Shown: positions 1-10,334 of the stretch, piece by piece
How the letters are laid out: every line of letters starts with the position of its first letter
How positions within the stretch are numbered: position 1 is the stretch's first letter
Origin: Xenoacremonium recifei
Taxonomy: Eukaryota > Ascomycota > Sordariomycetes > Hypocreales > Nectriaceae
Reading direction: 5' to 3'
Length of the DNA: 64,000 bases
NCBI GenBank assembly: GCA_012184525.1
Contig: WOFQ01000001.1
Location: forward strand, 248,001-312,000
Notes under the pieces: model-generated
What the model was told of the DNA's origin: nothing
Databases searched by the model: none
The model's input: the letters and a program-made list of their open reading frames with translations, nothing else
Program-made: the position numbers and the translations under genes

Positions 1-1
1 T

Positions 2-1013
2 CCCGCTACCCGACCACTTCCCCAGGAAAGTTTTCGGTCCCAGTCACAGGAGCGACGACCGCCTCCAGTGACTTACAATCGGATTCCTAGCGAAGAGTTG
101 AGAAATGGTGCTGGATCACGATCCGCATCTCGAGGCCCCTCCGAACGTGATCGCAGCGGCTCCGAGACTAGCAGCGGTGGCCGATCGGGAAGCCGTCCGC
201 CCCCTCGAATGAGGAACGGCTCAGTCCCTCGTGAGGAACATCTCGGGCCCATGAGCCCCCCCGGATCGAATGGCCTGCCTCGAGGAGGCCCCATGAACAG
301 ATTGCCGGGTCTCCCTGGGCATGACATCAAGCGCTCACCTCATATGCCACTTCAGGGCTACCCCGGCGGAAGCTCTTCACCTGGTAGATTCGGTAGGTCT
401 GAGTCGGCTCAGTCCCTCAACGTGCAAGCGCCTCCCGGCTACGAACCCGGCCAGCCCTCACCTATGTCGCTGAATGGTGGCTCGTCTCCTTATGGTCCCA
501 ACGGCATGGCCTCGCCTCACCAAGGCCAACGCATGATACGAACACGAGACATTTCGGAACCATCTCTGTCAAGCGCCCAGGCATCGCCCGCGAAGTTGGA
601 CGGATCTCTGGGCTCTCGATCCCGCTCTGGCAGCCTGATCGGAGCTGCGGCATCAACTCCCAACTTGAACGGCAGCATGGCGGCCCCCCCCCCTTCCCCC
701 GATCAACCCTCGTCGAAAGAACAACTTGTTGGGAGGCTTCATGCGTCGAAGTGAAGATGAAGGCTCGGCGAGCACTCCCGACCTTCACATGAATGGGGCG
801 AGCACAGACGAAGGCTCGAGCCCTTTCACTGGTGAAGAGGATGACGGCTCCGGACGCTTCCGACAGAAGCTGCGAAAGGCAACCAGCGAGGCTCACGGCA
901 TGAACTCGAGGGCAAGATCTCTACGCAACAGTCCTCCCCGCCCCATGAACAACAACCGACCCCCAATGCCTCCCGCCATGGCTGGTAACACCCTGCCTGG
1001 AGGCATGATCTAA
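2..1013 (+). pseudogene. 3' part of an unrecognised low-complexity protein, frame broken at a C10 run
   Basis: The reading frame is already open at base 2, so the gene starts before the window. It encodes a Ser/Arg/Pro/Gly-rich, probably disordered tail. The frame runs to a stop at 752-754, but from about base 696 the +1 frame has the same composition: it reads LLGGFMRRSEDEG, then acidic and basic stretches, and ends at 1011-1013 with LPGGMI. The switch falls on ten consecutive C at 684-693. A run of nine C would join both parts into one protein of at least 336 residues, so I read this as one gene with a one-base homopolymer error or a real one-base insertion. No GT-AG intron convincingly explains the frame change. 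I do not recognise the family and see no catalytic domain. A cytoskeletal or signalling scaffold is only a guess. Confidence 0.6.
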
Positions 1014-2810
1014 TCATTCCCTACGACTATCCTTTTCTATAATTTCCAGAACTTCTGATCATTTCGGACACACGAGACAACGACGAAGATACCGACACTG
1101 ATACCAAATACGTCCTTCAGACCGTTTCCTAGCGACGCCACGGCGATTTACACAGGACCTCGCATACCTCGGGGCAATTAATTCATTTCTTTTCTCTTAG
1201 GGGTTCATTTCCCTTTTTATTTTTGCTTTTTACGTTGCGGAATTTGGTATCAGGCGCACGCACACACAAGCCGCCAGCGAACATTGGGATCGGGCTGGAC
1301 TTCGATTCACTTCACAGCTTGGCGTTGGCTCTCTTCGTGCGGAGGAAAAATAAAACACAGATCGCGCCCGGACAGGCGGAGCGGAAAGGGATCCGGGGCT
1401 GCGGTGTTGGGTTTGCATGTACAGGATGGACAAGCGGGAGCGCGCGGCGAGACATGCCGCTGGGTGTATGTTTACTCACAAATTTGTGTAAGATGAATCA
1501 AATATCAAACGGATAATCTTAGGTGTTGCGGTGTGAGAATCGTGACGTTGATGTGGCGAGGCGGTGATCTTGATTCAGGTTGACGACATACTGGACCTCT
1601 GGCATTTTGAGACGGCCCAGGGTCCTGAGCATATTCCAACATGACGTGCCTCATGTATGATAGTCCTCACAAGAGACCCATGACATATCCAGGTCCCTCA
1701 TCACGACCCTCGGCGTCAAATATCGGGACCTGTCGTCGGCACAAGATCCCCGGCCCCACCCAGAGCGGCATCGTCCCGGATCACCACCCGTCCTACAAAG
1801 ACCATCTCGTCACGACGTCAGCACAAATCCCCGAAGCATCGTTCTCCAAGACATATCCTCCCCTCAGGCACACAGTCCAACATCTCGCAAAACGTAAAAC
1901 CACGCGTGAAATCTCCCGCATTAACCGCCACCGCCTCGTTCCGACAATTCCCGCACCCGTCGTGACACCGAGACAGCACCGGCCGCACAGGCGCAGATTC
2001 ACAGCAGCGAGGGCTTTTTTGGTCTTGATTTCGGCTGGCGCGGGGCGTGGGTGGTGCCATTTCGTGAGGGCATGGGGGGATCGTGAGATGGTGCACATGG
2101 GGGTTTTGTCGCTGGCGGAGACGATGAAGCAAGGAAGTCAAGCAGGTTTGGCGTTTCTTCTGGGCGAGATGGCGCCGAAGAGGGTCTACATCTGGTGGTC
2201 GTTGAGTACAGACAGGATCAATGCATGAAGGTGCAGTGAATACCTCGATTTTGCTATGGGATCCGACGTCGGTTCTAAGTAGGCAGCGTGAAGACCGTCT
2301 GTGTGGGTATCAACGATGCAAGCAAGCAAGTAAGCAAGAAACAAACGCCCATGTGCGCACTCGGTATTGAACCCGCCCGTACCCTGTCCTTCCAGTTTAG
2401 GCATCCTCAATCTGTAGCCGCGCCGCCTTCATCCCTGCCGTACCGTACCGCGCGCCGTGATTTAGGAGGAAGCAGTTTTGGCCTTCCAATCTGAAGTGCA
2501 ACAAACGGATACATGTGACGCCAACGCCGGAAAGACTGGGGTATTCCCGCAACGGAAGGTTGTAAGTGGAAGAGTGCCATCGAGCGCTTGAGTCGAGAAT
2601 TAAAATAGAGAACCGCTATCGTCAAGTCGTGAAGCCGTCGAGGCCAGCCCGATGTGTCATAATCTCATTGCCATATCTGAAGCATGATTTACTCGGGACC
2701 CGATCCTCGTTGAGTCTAGCTCTGTTCATTTTATTAGAGCCTGGTAAGGGCTATCCGGGACGAGTGTAGACGTACAGAGAATTGGCAGCGAGTCGCATCG
2801 AGCGACGCAT
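1014..2810. other. Intergenic, no gene seen
   Basis: About 1.8 kb between two converging genes. The first 200 bases are T-rich and look like 3' UTR. Several open frames cross on both strands, the longest at 1641-2228, but none has a recognisable domain, convincing codon bias or a plausible start context. I see no RNA gene or repeat. Confidence 0.5.
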
Positions 2811-2915
2811 TTAGCAGCAGGGGCAGTTGGAGCACTGCTTGTGGCCGCAGGAGGTGCAAGTGGTGCTGATGACAATCATGCCTCCGCACTGGCAGCAGTA
2901 CTCGTAGGCAGGCAT
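2811..2915 (-). CDS. 34-residue cysteine-rich CxxC mini-protein
   Basis: A short minus-strand ORF that begins MPAYEYCCQCGG and ends CSNCPCC before TAA. It has nine cysteines in 34 residues. The spacing CxxC (8 and 10 in CCQC), then CTSCGHKQC, then CPCC suggests a zinc-ribbon or rubredoxin-knuckle-like metal site. The upstream minus-strand sequence is A/C-rich, free of ATG just before the start (context ACCGAC-ATG) and looks like a fungal 5' leader. There is no signal peptide, so an intracellular metal-binding peptide is more likely than a secreted effector. The function is unknown. It is shorter than usual ORF cut-offs and easy to miss. Another upstream exon cannot be excluded. Confidence 0.6.
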   Translation of the reverse strand: MPAYEYCCQCGGMIVISTTCTSCGHKQCSNCPCC

Positions 2916-5874
2916 GTCGGTAGTGATGTTGGGTGTGGTTGGTTTGGTGTTTTTGAGATTTCAAGTGAATTGGCTTCTGTCTCGAGTGTCAAAGGCTTGA
3001 TTCGGTTCTTCTTGCTGGTGAATAGGCTGCTGGAGAATCTGGATGATGGGGAGGAAGAAAAGGTAGAAAGGAGGGAAGGAGAAAAAGAGGCGAAGTGAGG
3101 GAAGGGGAGAATAAATAGTAGGGGATCCGGGATATGAATCACTGCCAGAATGTGTGTGGTGGGTTGGTTGGGGGCCTGGGGCGTCTCTGCTCTGTCAGAT
3201 GGATGGAGACTTACACCTCAGGCAATGAATTACCCTTTTCGAGTATGTACAAGAAACCTCAGCATGTCTGGGCATGCTGCACGAGGCGTGACAGGACGCA
3301 ACCCTCGCAGAGGCCCCTGCACGACACTTTCTTGGAGCGAGCCGAGTGGTCAGAAGCGGTCTTGGTGCTGCAGAGGGTGCATCCGCGGTGCCCTTCTCGC
3401 CCTCTAGCTTCATCACGCAGCGACGGTCCATGCCTCCGGGGCCACGGAGGCTCTCGCTTCTCCACAGAAGAGACCCCGGCTCGCCCGCCTTCGACCAGTC
3501 TTTGAAGGGCTTATGCGGGGTAGCGGCGTCGAAGCAGCGTCGAGAGGCTTGCCATTGGCCCGCGGCTCAAAGCCTCGCACAAGGTTTCTGCTCGCCCGCA
3601 GCCGGGATGACGCATTCCTGTCGGTAATGGGTGGCCTGGCCAGCAAATGGAACAAGGGCGCTTCGTTGGGCGACGAATCAGCGGCCGCGCGAGTGCTCCA
3701 AAACGCCAGAGAGGTGCAGCCGATGGCGGGCGTTGGACGGGCTCGAAGGGTCTCGTCGCCGAACCCCACGGTGCGGCTGGGAAGCAATTAGGAAACAGTA
3801 TGGGGTAAAACGACAGCCATTGGAAGCTTTTGGCCTTTATCTTCTCCCCAGGGACTTATCTTTTCGCGCGAAGCGGAGGAGGAGACGAGATGAGGGGAAG
3901 AAAGTGCGCAGAGCAGCTAGCACAGCTGGATGTGCTTCTGGCGTGAGTCGGCGGATGAGACGGATAGAATTCCCACGTGGACTCGCTCATAGGCGTTGAG
4001 CCGAGTGCAGGAAATGGCCACCTCAAACGGGGTGGAGGATGACGCCCGTCAGCGCGGTCTCTCGAGGGCATTCTTCAACGAGAGTACGGGTACGAGATCC
4101 AGAGCCCCGGCCACCGCGCAAGGCGAGTCAGGTCAGATTCAGTCAACAGAGAAAACCAACCGTCAAGGAGGGGACCAACCGGCATTGAAGGGGGTAGCAT
4201 TAGGCCGCCACCATAGATCTGCGTTTGGCGCCGTCATCTGGTGGTTGGGAGGGAGGACAGCTGCTGGGCGCCGCGAGGCAGTGATGCGGGGGAAGATGAT
4301 GCGAAGGCGAATAATTGAGCATCAAGGTTTGGCCAAGGGACCTACACCATCACGAACGAGAGCCTTAGACATTCCAGGCAGTCAATGTCAATTGCCTGAG
4401 GCACGAACTGCATTCTATCTCAGGATATGGAAGGTACCACCAAGCAGATTACTTGGCGCGGGGTTCCGTGGCATTGACGGAAGGTACGAGGCACGCAGAA
4501 ACTGCCGGCCGAGGGTATCCTGGTTCCAATGTGCAATTGATCAACTTCCTTGGAACGGCCTCAACACCAGAAAACTCCATCATCAAACGTGACCTTCATC
4601 GCCGCCACGAGGCGAGATGACAAGACTTACCCGGCCAATGGGAGACCGCCGCTGCTCCCCGTCACGCCGCATTGGGTCTGGCAACTAAGCCCTGTAAGCT
4701 GGAGCCCGCCGCATGCCGACTTTGTCTCTCAACCAGCTTGGACCTGGATCTGTGCCAGCGTGGCGGCCAGCTGGCTGAACAACCCTCGTTTACAGGCGGC
4801 CGGTGTCGACTCAACCTCTCGGAGATTCAGAGAGGTAATAAGACAGCATTGTGAACAGGAGCTGCGGGCGTTTTCTCGGCTTTCGCGCTCAAGATGCCAT
4901 CCTACTGCTGCGGCGGATGAGGTGAGCTCCGTCGTGTTGACTGCCTACAGGCTGAGGCCTCGCTTACAGCGGTTTCAGGGTGAATTTTCGATTTCTATTT
5001 TCCTCAGCCTGAATCCTTCATCCTCGGCTGTTCGACTTGTCTTCCTAGGTCTTGACTCCTTGCGTCCTCGAAAGAAAAGGTTGAAACGAGGCCGAAAGCT
5101 TGGCCGTCCGATTTGCGGACTGTGCCACGCTAATCGGCCTCTTCAAAGTGCACTGCCGCACGCCGTTGCCTTGCGTCTGTCTGCCTCGCAAGGCAACCGT
5201 GCGATCTTCCAGTATGCAGCACACCACCCGCGATTGGATCCCCGCATTCTACGCCGAAGACGGAAAACCAGGTAGGACAAGAACCCGGGCATTTGGTTTC
5301 TATCCAGCTTATCGCATCGCTTTATATCTACATGCTGTTGAGGTGGTGCCGAAGTTCTGTTGGACATTGAACTCAAAAGCCAAGTCTTAGTGGATGATTG
5401 ACGGGGCGCAGCGCAGGGACTGAGCGTTGAAAGTTCGACTTTCCTTTACACATCGAGTGGAAATTAACAGGGGAATCTCAAGTGAGCCCTCCTGAATGCC
5501 CTACCGCAACGGTCTGAAGTTAATGTTGAAACGGCCAAGATGGCTCCGTGCCAATGAGCCCATCGCTCCTCCGTTAGTCTGAGGAGCTGAAGGTCCTAAT
5601 TGAAGATGGTCGAGCCAATGCGGGTTTGACAGCCACTAAAAGCACTGCCCGAATGACTCCATCGATCTGTACTAACATGTTGCCTCCCAGCAGCTCCCTC
5701 CTTTGTTTGGGACTTTTGAAGATGATACGAAGGCTTGATAAACAAGCTCAAAGCCTGGAAAGACAGAACTTCTTCTGTCTCTTCATCAATACTCAATACC
5801 TTGAAGGCGCCTGCCTCTAGATTTGGTAATTCCCCTCCATTCCCATCGACAACATTGAAATCTCGCATCAGATC
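2916..5874. other. Long gene-free stretch upstream of the Vint gene
   Basis: About 3 kb. The part next to 2915 (to roughly 3140) looks like the leader and promoter of the mini-protein gene. From 3140 to 5600 many mutually overlapping frames of 60-240 codons lie on both strands, none with a recognisable domain. The longest, 4550-5275 (+), is a random-looking Arg/Ser/Pro-rich translation. A CACGTG E-box-like site lies at about 3972-3979. The last 250 bases are T/C-rich and are the likely promoter and 5' leader of the gene at 5875. Confidence 0.45.
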
Positions 5875-8148
5875 ATGGTAAGCTTGGATCGCCACCAGCC
5901 CAATAAAGATAGCCATCACTTACATATCGGTAAACAGAGAATATCACTCTGGAATCATGGGAAAGATTCCCCTACAACTCTTCCTATTCGAGAACCAAAT
6001 GAAGTTGTCGTCGGCAGCGCATCAGCTAGCAATGCGTCCGACGAAGCGACCCTTCACCTGGAACCGATTCCCTCCAAAGAAGCTCTCCTCGTGACAGTTA
6101 AGCCACCAAAAGAGCCCAAGTCAAGAGTCCCACATGTCCCATGCGATATAGTACTGGTTATAGATGTCTCCGGCAGCATGTACGCGTCGGCTCCGGTCCC
6201 CGGAGAGAGCCCGGAGGAGAGCACGGGTCTATCAGTTCTTGATCTCACCAAGCATGCCGCACGAACCATTATCGAAACGACGGACGAGAAAGACCGGGTG
6301 GGAATTGTTACCTTTGGTAGCCGGGCTCAGGTAGTTCAAAGCTTGATACCCATGAACAAAAGCAACAAGGCGTTAGCATGCAAAAATGTCCAGGCTATGC
6401 AAGTCAGAGATGCCACGAACCTTTGGCATGGCATTTTGGAAGGTATCAAGCTATTCAAGGGCATTAATACGACCGGGAAAGTACCGGCTATCATGGTGCT
6501 AACTGATGGTTTGCCGAACCATATGTGCCCTCCAATGGGTTATGTTCCCAAAATACGATCCATGGGTCCGCTACCTGCCTCTATCCACACATTTGGATTT
6601 GGTTACAGTCTTCGCTCTGGACTGCTCAAGTCCATCGCCGAGGTTGGAGGTGGCAATTATGCATTCATCCCTGATGCTGGCATGATTGGTACCGTTTTCG
6701 TGCACGCTGTTGCCAACCTACAGACGACATTTGCCACCAAAGCAGTTCTGAAGTTGCGATATGCTCGCTGTTTGGAGATTGAGGAGACGACAGGCTTATC
6801 GGTGGACAAGGAGGAACCGGAGCCTGTTGATGAGAATCCCCACGGTGACATGGAGTTGACTCTGAACCTGGGCAATGTGCAGTACTCTCAAACACGGGAT
6901 ATCCTTTTGCGCGTCAAGGGTATCTCGAGGCTGAAAGACTATGACCCATCGAGAAGCACTATCGCTGCAACTTTGGCATATGCCAAGGTCGACGTTATTC
7001 CTAGAACTCGTGGATTAATCGACTTCGCGGCAAGCGGACCGACTCATCCTCCTGTCATGGGTGCCGTATGTCGCAGCATATTTGACGAAACGTCCATCCC
7101 AGACCAGATTATCAGCTACCATGAAGCCCGATCGGCCATCTGCAATTTCCTTGCTTCGATATTTCCCATGGGCCCTGATGGAGAGCATCGCTCGGATCAA
7201 AAAATGCTTCTAGCCCATCGGGAGCAACTGGACCGACTCATTGAGAATTTACCTGGACAAATGTACAATGACGCGCAGAACGTGTCTTTGCGGGAAGATC
7301 TTGCCGGTGAAGACCCCAAGGGTCAAATATCTCTCTCGCTCCGACGAGATGATTACTTTAACCGATGGGGCCTTCACTACCTCCCCTCACTTCTCAACGC
7401 TCATACTCGCCAGATCTGCAACTCGTTCAAAGACCCTGGCCCACTACAGTACTGTGCTGACAGTCCCTTTTTTATTCGCTGCCGCGATGCTCTTGATAAC
7501 CTATTCGACAATCTCCCAGCCCCTGAACCGACACCTCCTCCCCATCACATCCGTGGAAGACTCAGAATGGGAGGACCATCAAAGGGACCCATTTCGATGA
7601 AGCGGTATCGGAATGTGTCAGGCGTATGCTTTGCCTCTACTACGGATGTCGCACTGGCGTCTGGCCGTACGGTCGAGATTCGCCGGCTTCGGCGTGGTAT
7701 GAAGGTGCGCACACCCTGCGGACCCCGTCGTGTGGCTATGGTTCTTCGAACACCTGTTGAGAGCGAGCCTCTGTGCCGAATTGGAACTGTGCTCGTCACT
7801 CCATGGCATCCAATTTCTCGCGATACTAAGACATGGGTGTTCCCCGCATCCGCGGCCTCGGGAGTCGTGCTCTACACTGGCTCCGTGTACTCGGTGCTCC
7901 TGGAGCAGGATCGGCGTACATCCGCGCATGCAATCCGAGTTGGTGATCTCTGGGGAGTAACCCTGGGACACGGACTTACTGTGGGTGATGATGTGCGGGC
8001 GCATGAGTTCTTTGGAAATTATGGTGTGGTAACGAAGAGTTTGCTCACGCTGGAGAGGGGATCAAAGAAGGGAGTTGTCGTGGGAGGGGGCGTTGAGAGG
8101 GATGAGAGAACAGGATTGGTTAGGGGGTTCAAAAGGCGCGAGACGTAG
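5875..8148 (+). CDS. Vint-type protein: von Willebrand A domain, Vwaint region and C-terminal Hint domain
   Basis: 757 residues as one open frame. A VWA domain spans about residues 89-290, with the MIDAS motif DVSGS at 97-101 and a later LTDG. A linker matching the Vwaint region of this family follows. The C-terminal Hint (hedgehog/intein) domain starts near residue 583. It keeps the nucleophile C585 in GVCFAS and a TxxH block-B motif, TPWH, at 642-645, so it may be able to autoprocess. In the family, VWA binds protein ligands through a metal ion while Hint can cleave the chain at its cysteine; the fungal role is unknown. I see no N-terminal U-box or signal peptide. The start ATG at 5875 is followed at once by GTAAGC, and a 60-nt stretch to CAG at 5937 could be an in-frame intron, which would give a protein 20 residues shorter. 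Confidence 0.9.
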   Translation: MVSLDRHQPNKDSHHLHIGKQRISLWNHGKDSPTTLPIREPNEVVVGSASASNASDEATLHLEPIPSKEALLVTVKPPKEPKSRVPHVPCDIVLVIDVSGSMYASAPVPGESPEESTGLSVLDLTKHAARTIIETTDEKDRVGIVTFGSRAQVVQSLIPMNKSNKALACKNVQAMQVRDATNLWHGILEGIKLFKGINTTGKVPAIMVLTDGLPNHMCPPMGYVPKIRSMGPLPASIHTFGFGYSLRSGLLKSIAEVGGGNYAFIPDAGMIGTVFVHAVANLQTTFATKAVLKLRYARCLEIEETTGLSVDKEEPEPVDENPHGDMELTLNLGNVQYSQTRDILLRVKGISRLKDYDPSRSTIAATLAYAKVDVIPRTRGLIDFAASGPTHPPVMGAVCRSIFDETSIPDQIISYHEARSAICNFLASIFPMGPDGEHRSDQKMLLAHREQLDRLIENLPGQMYNDAQNVSLREDLAGEDPKGQISLSLRRDDYFNRWGLHYLPSLLNAHTRQICNSFKDPGPLQYCADSPFFIRCRDALDNLFDNLPAPEPTPPPHHIRGRLRMGGPSKGPISMKRYRNVSGVCFASTTDVALASGRTVEIRRLRRGMKVRTPCGPRRVAMVLRTPVESEPLCRIGTVLVTPWHPISRDTKTWVFPASAASGVVLYTGSVYSVLLEQDRRTSAHAIRVGDLWGVTLGHGLTVGDDVRAHEFFGNYGVVTKSLLTLERGSKKGVVVGGGVERDERTGLVRGFKRRET

Positions 8149-8302
8149 GATATTTGACTTGTGTATGTCTTTGAGTTTGCTGTATATAACTGGTTGGACC
8201 CTGTTCCGGCACACGAAATGTAGTCTGGTCTATAAAGTTACGATGAAGGGCCGAAGCATCAAAACAAGAACGCTCTTGATCTCATCACCCTTTTTCTTCG
8301 CC

Positions 8303-9547
8303 TCATTCCCTCACAAACAACCCCGCCATGCCCATCCCCGTCCCGATACACATGCTCACCACACCCACCTCACCACCCTCCCTGCCCAATCCATGCATCA
8401 ACGTGCTCACCATCCTCGCGCCTGTTGCTCCCAGCGGATGTCCCAGCGCAATCGCGCCGCCATCGGGGTTCACCTTGCCTGCCACCCACGCATCTTCCAG
8501 TCCTAGCGCTCGCAGCACATATATGCTCTGGCTGGCGAATGCCTCGTTGAGCTCCCATCGATCTACATCCTCAATGCTCAGTCCGTGTCGGGAGAGGAGT
8601 TTGGGCACCGCGAGCGCTGGTCCGATGCCCATCTCTGAGGGCGCGCAGCCTACTGTTGTGGCTGATACAAAACGCCCCATGATACTTGATGCAAGCCCGA
8701 GTTCTGTTGCTGTGCTCCGGCGCATTAGAAGCGTCGCAGCAGCGCCATCAGATACCTGGCTGGAGTTCCCTGCCGTTGATGAACCCTCGGGCGTAAATGC
8801 TGGCTTGAGCTTAGCCAAACCCTCAATCGTCGCCGTCTCGCGAATGCCGTCGTCCTGCGTCACCGTGATGATCCGCGGCGTCTCGGCTTTTACGCCCTGC
8901 TTGTCCACGTCGTAGAACGGCGTCGTGACTGGAACGATCTCGGCTTCGAAGCGGCCCTCGCGTCGTGCTCGTGCTGCGCGCTCATGTGATACCAGCGCAA
9001 AGGCGTCCTGGTCGGCACGCGACACGCCGTACCGCGATGCGACGTTCTCGGAGGTCAATCCCATGGGCATGACGCAGTCGCGCACGTCTGCTTCCTCGGC
9101 CTCCTTCAGCTCTGGCCACACGTTCACCGGGATGGCGCGGCTGCCGTATCCGCGTGTCATGCTCTCCATGCCAGCTGCGACGCCGACGTCAATCATACCC
9201 GTTTGGATCTGCCCTGCGACCGCGGTTACGGCTTGCAGTGAGGAGGCGCAGGCACGATTGACGGTGTGTAGACTCGTGCGGGCGGGATAGCCGGCGTGGT
9301 TCATGGCCATGCGCCCGGCCTTGGAGCCGCCGAGTTCTGAGAGCGTAACTCCGACAGCCACATCGTCTATTGCGTCCCGCGGGAGAGAAGGGTTTGCGGC
9401 GAGAGTGGCGGCTAGGACAGTGTGCAGCAGCTGTTCGGGATACGCGTCCTTCAAGCCGCCCTTGTAAGCGCGCGTGATGGGCGTGCGAAGGGCCGAGAGG
9501 ATGACGGTGTCGGAGGGGAGGCGGGTGCGGAGCGCGGCGGCGGCCAT
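8303..9547 (-). CDS. 3-ketoacyl-CoA thiolase / acetyl-CoA acyltransferase
   Basis: 414 residues, the usual thiolase length, in one exon. Condensing-enzyme landmarks are present and in order: the acyl-accepting C100 in NRACASS, the NEAFA loop at 334-338, the GGAIALGHPLG block with H370, and the proton-transfer C400 in CIGTGMG. It should cleave 3-ketoacyl-CoA with CoA, the last step of beta-oxidation, and resembles the peroxisomal Pot1/Fox3-type group more than the cytosolic Erg10 type. However, the C-terminus (FVRE) is not a PTS1, and the N-terminus has RL-x5 at 9-15 but isoleucine where PTS2 needs His or Gln. Its compartment is therefore uncertain. It lies tail to tail with the Vint gene, with only about 150 bp between the stops. 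Confidence 0.93.
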   Translation of the reverse strand: MAAAALRTRLPSDTVILSALRTPITRAYKGGLKDAYPEQLLHTVLAATLAANPSLPRDAIDDVAVGVTLSELGGSKAGRMAMNHAGYPARTSLHTVNRACASSLQAVTAVAGQIQTGMIDVGVAAGMESMTRGYGSRAIPVNVWPELKEAEEADVRDCVMPMGLTSENVASRYGVSRADQDAFALVSHERAARARREGRFEAEIVPVTTPFYDVDKQGVKAETPRIITVTQDDGIRETATIEGLAKLKPAFTPEGSSTAGNSSQVSDGAAATLLMRRSTATELGLASSIMGRFVSATTVGCAPSEMGIGPALAVPKLLSRHGLSIEDVDRWELNEAFASQSIYVLRALGLEDAWVAGKVNPDGGAIALGHPLGATGARMVSTLMHGLGREGGEVGVVSMCIGTGMGMAGLFVRE

Positions 9548-10334
9548 GGTGAGGGTGAGAGGTGAAGATATGTAGTAATAGGTGAAGAAGCAGGAAAGGC
9601 GGGAGTTGAAGCCGTATAAGAGAGATCCGGGGAACCGTTCCGAGGTGGGGGCGGGGGTGGAGAAGAGACGCAGTGTGGGGCCGGACGATAATCTTCGCGC
9701 CGAGAGAGCTTCGGCTGTGAATTTCGGCTAAGGGAGTGTCGGATAGCGAATGTCGGAAGCTAGAAAAAGCAGACTGGATCGTGTATGTCTTCGGATACGG
9801 TAATTGAAAAGCTCCTCTCATTTGATTCCCCTCCCAGTCAAGAGGCTTGAAAGCAACACGTCTCGGCGAAAGGCCGCGGCGAGTTCCCGTGCTTGTCACT
9901 TTATTTATGCATGGAGTAGTCCGGTTACGGAGAGGTCTATCTGATCGGAAAGATCCGTCCTCACGACGAGGGTTTGAGCTGGCTCTATATACAAAATGTC
10001 ACTTTCAAGCGTAATTAGTTAATAAAAAAAAATTATCATTCTTCGCATTATGATGCTCTTCAGAATTCTTTCTAGCAAATGCTTTAGTAATCCACTGCTA
10101 AGACTGCTTCGGCTTAAATTTCCGTGCTCGGCTTCATTTAGATCCGACTCGGCAATGACCACTCCGGGGCGAACCTACGATTTCGGCATTGAAGTTTTCC
10201 GATATTCTTGTCTCTATAGTTATTCAACAAGACTAAATTGTAAAAATTGATGCGTTTCGTAATTTTGCATTACTATTCTTTACAGTATCTCTATCAACCT
10301 GGTGGCATTCCATGAGCGTCTATATCGGTAGCCA
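9548..10334. other. Intergenic with an A/T-rich block
   Basis: The first 350 bases are the thiolase promoter and leader, moderately GC-rich. From about 9960 to 10330 the sequence becomes clearly A/T-rich, with a run of nine A near 10023. No open frame has a recognisable product. It could be a decayed or repeat-induced-mutation-affected spacer, but I see no terminal repeats. Confidence 0.4.

Noticed and set aside
1641..2228. 195-codon plus-strand frame
   Set aside because: No domain, His/Arg/Pro-rich random-type translation, equally long frames on the other strand.
4550..5275. 241-codon plus-strand frame upstream of the Vint gene
   Set aside because: Translation looks random (Arg/Ser/Pro-rich, no hydrophobic core), no splice or start support.
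8328..9290. Plus-strand frames opposite the thiolase
   Set aside because: Shadow frames caused by strong third-position C/G bias of the thiolase gene.
9189..9899. 236-codon minus-strand frame overlapping the thiolase start
   Set aside because: Runs out of frame through the thiolase N-terminus and its leader; composition is His/Pro/Arg-rich shadow.
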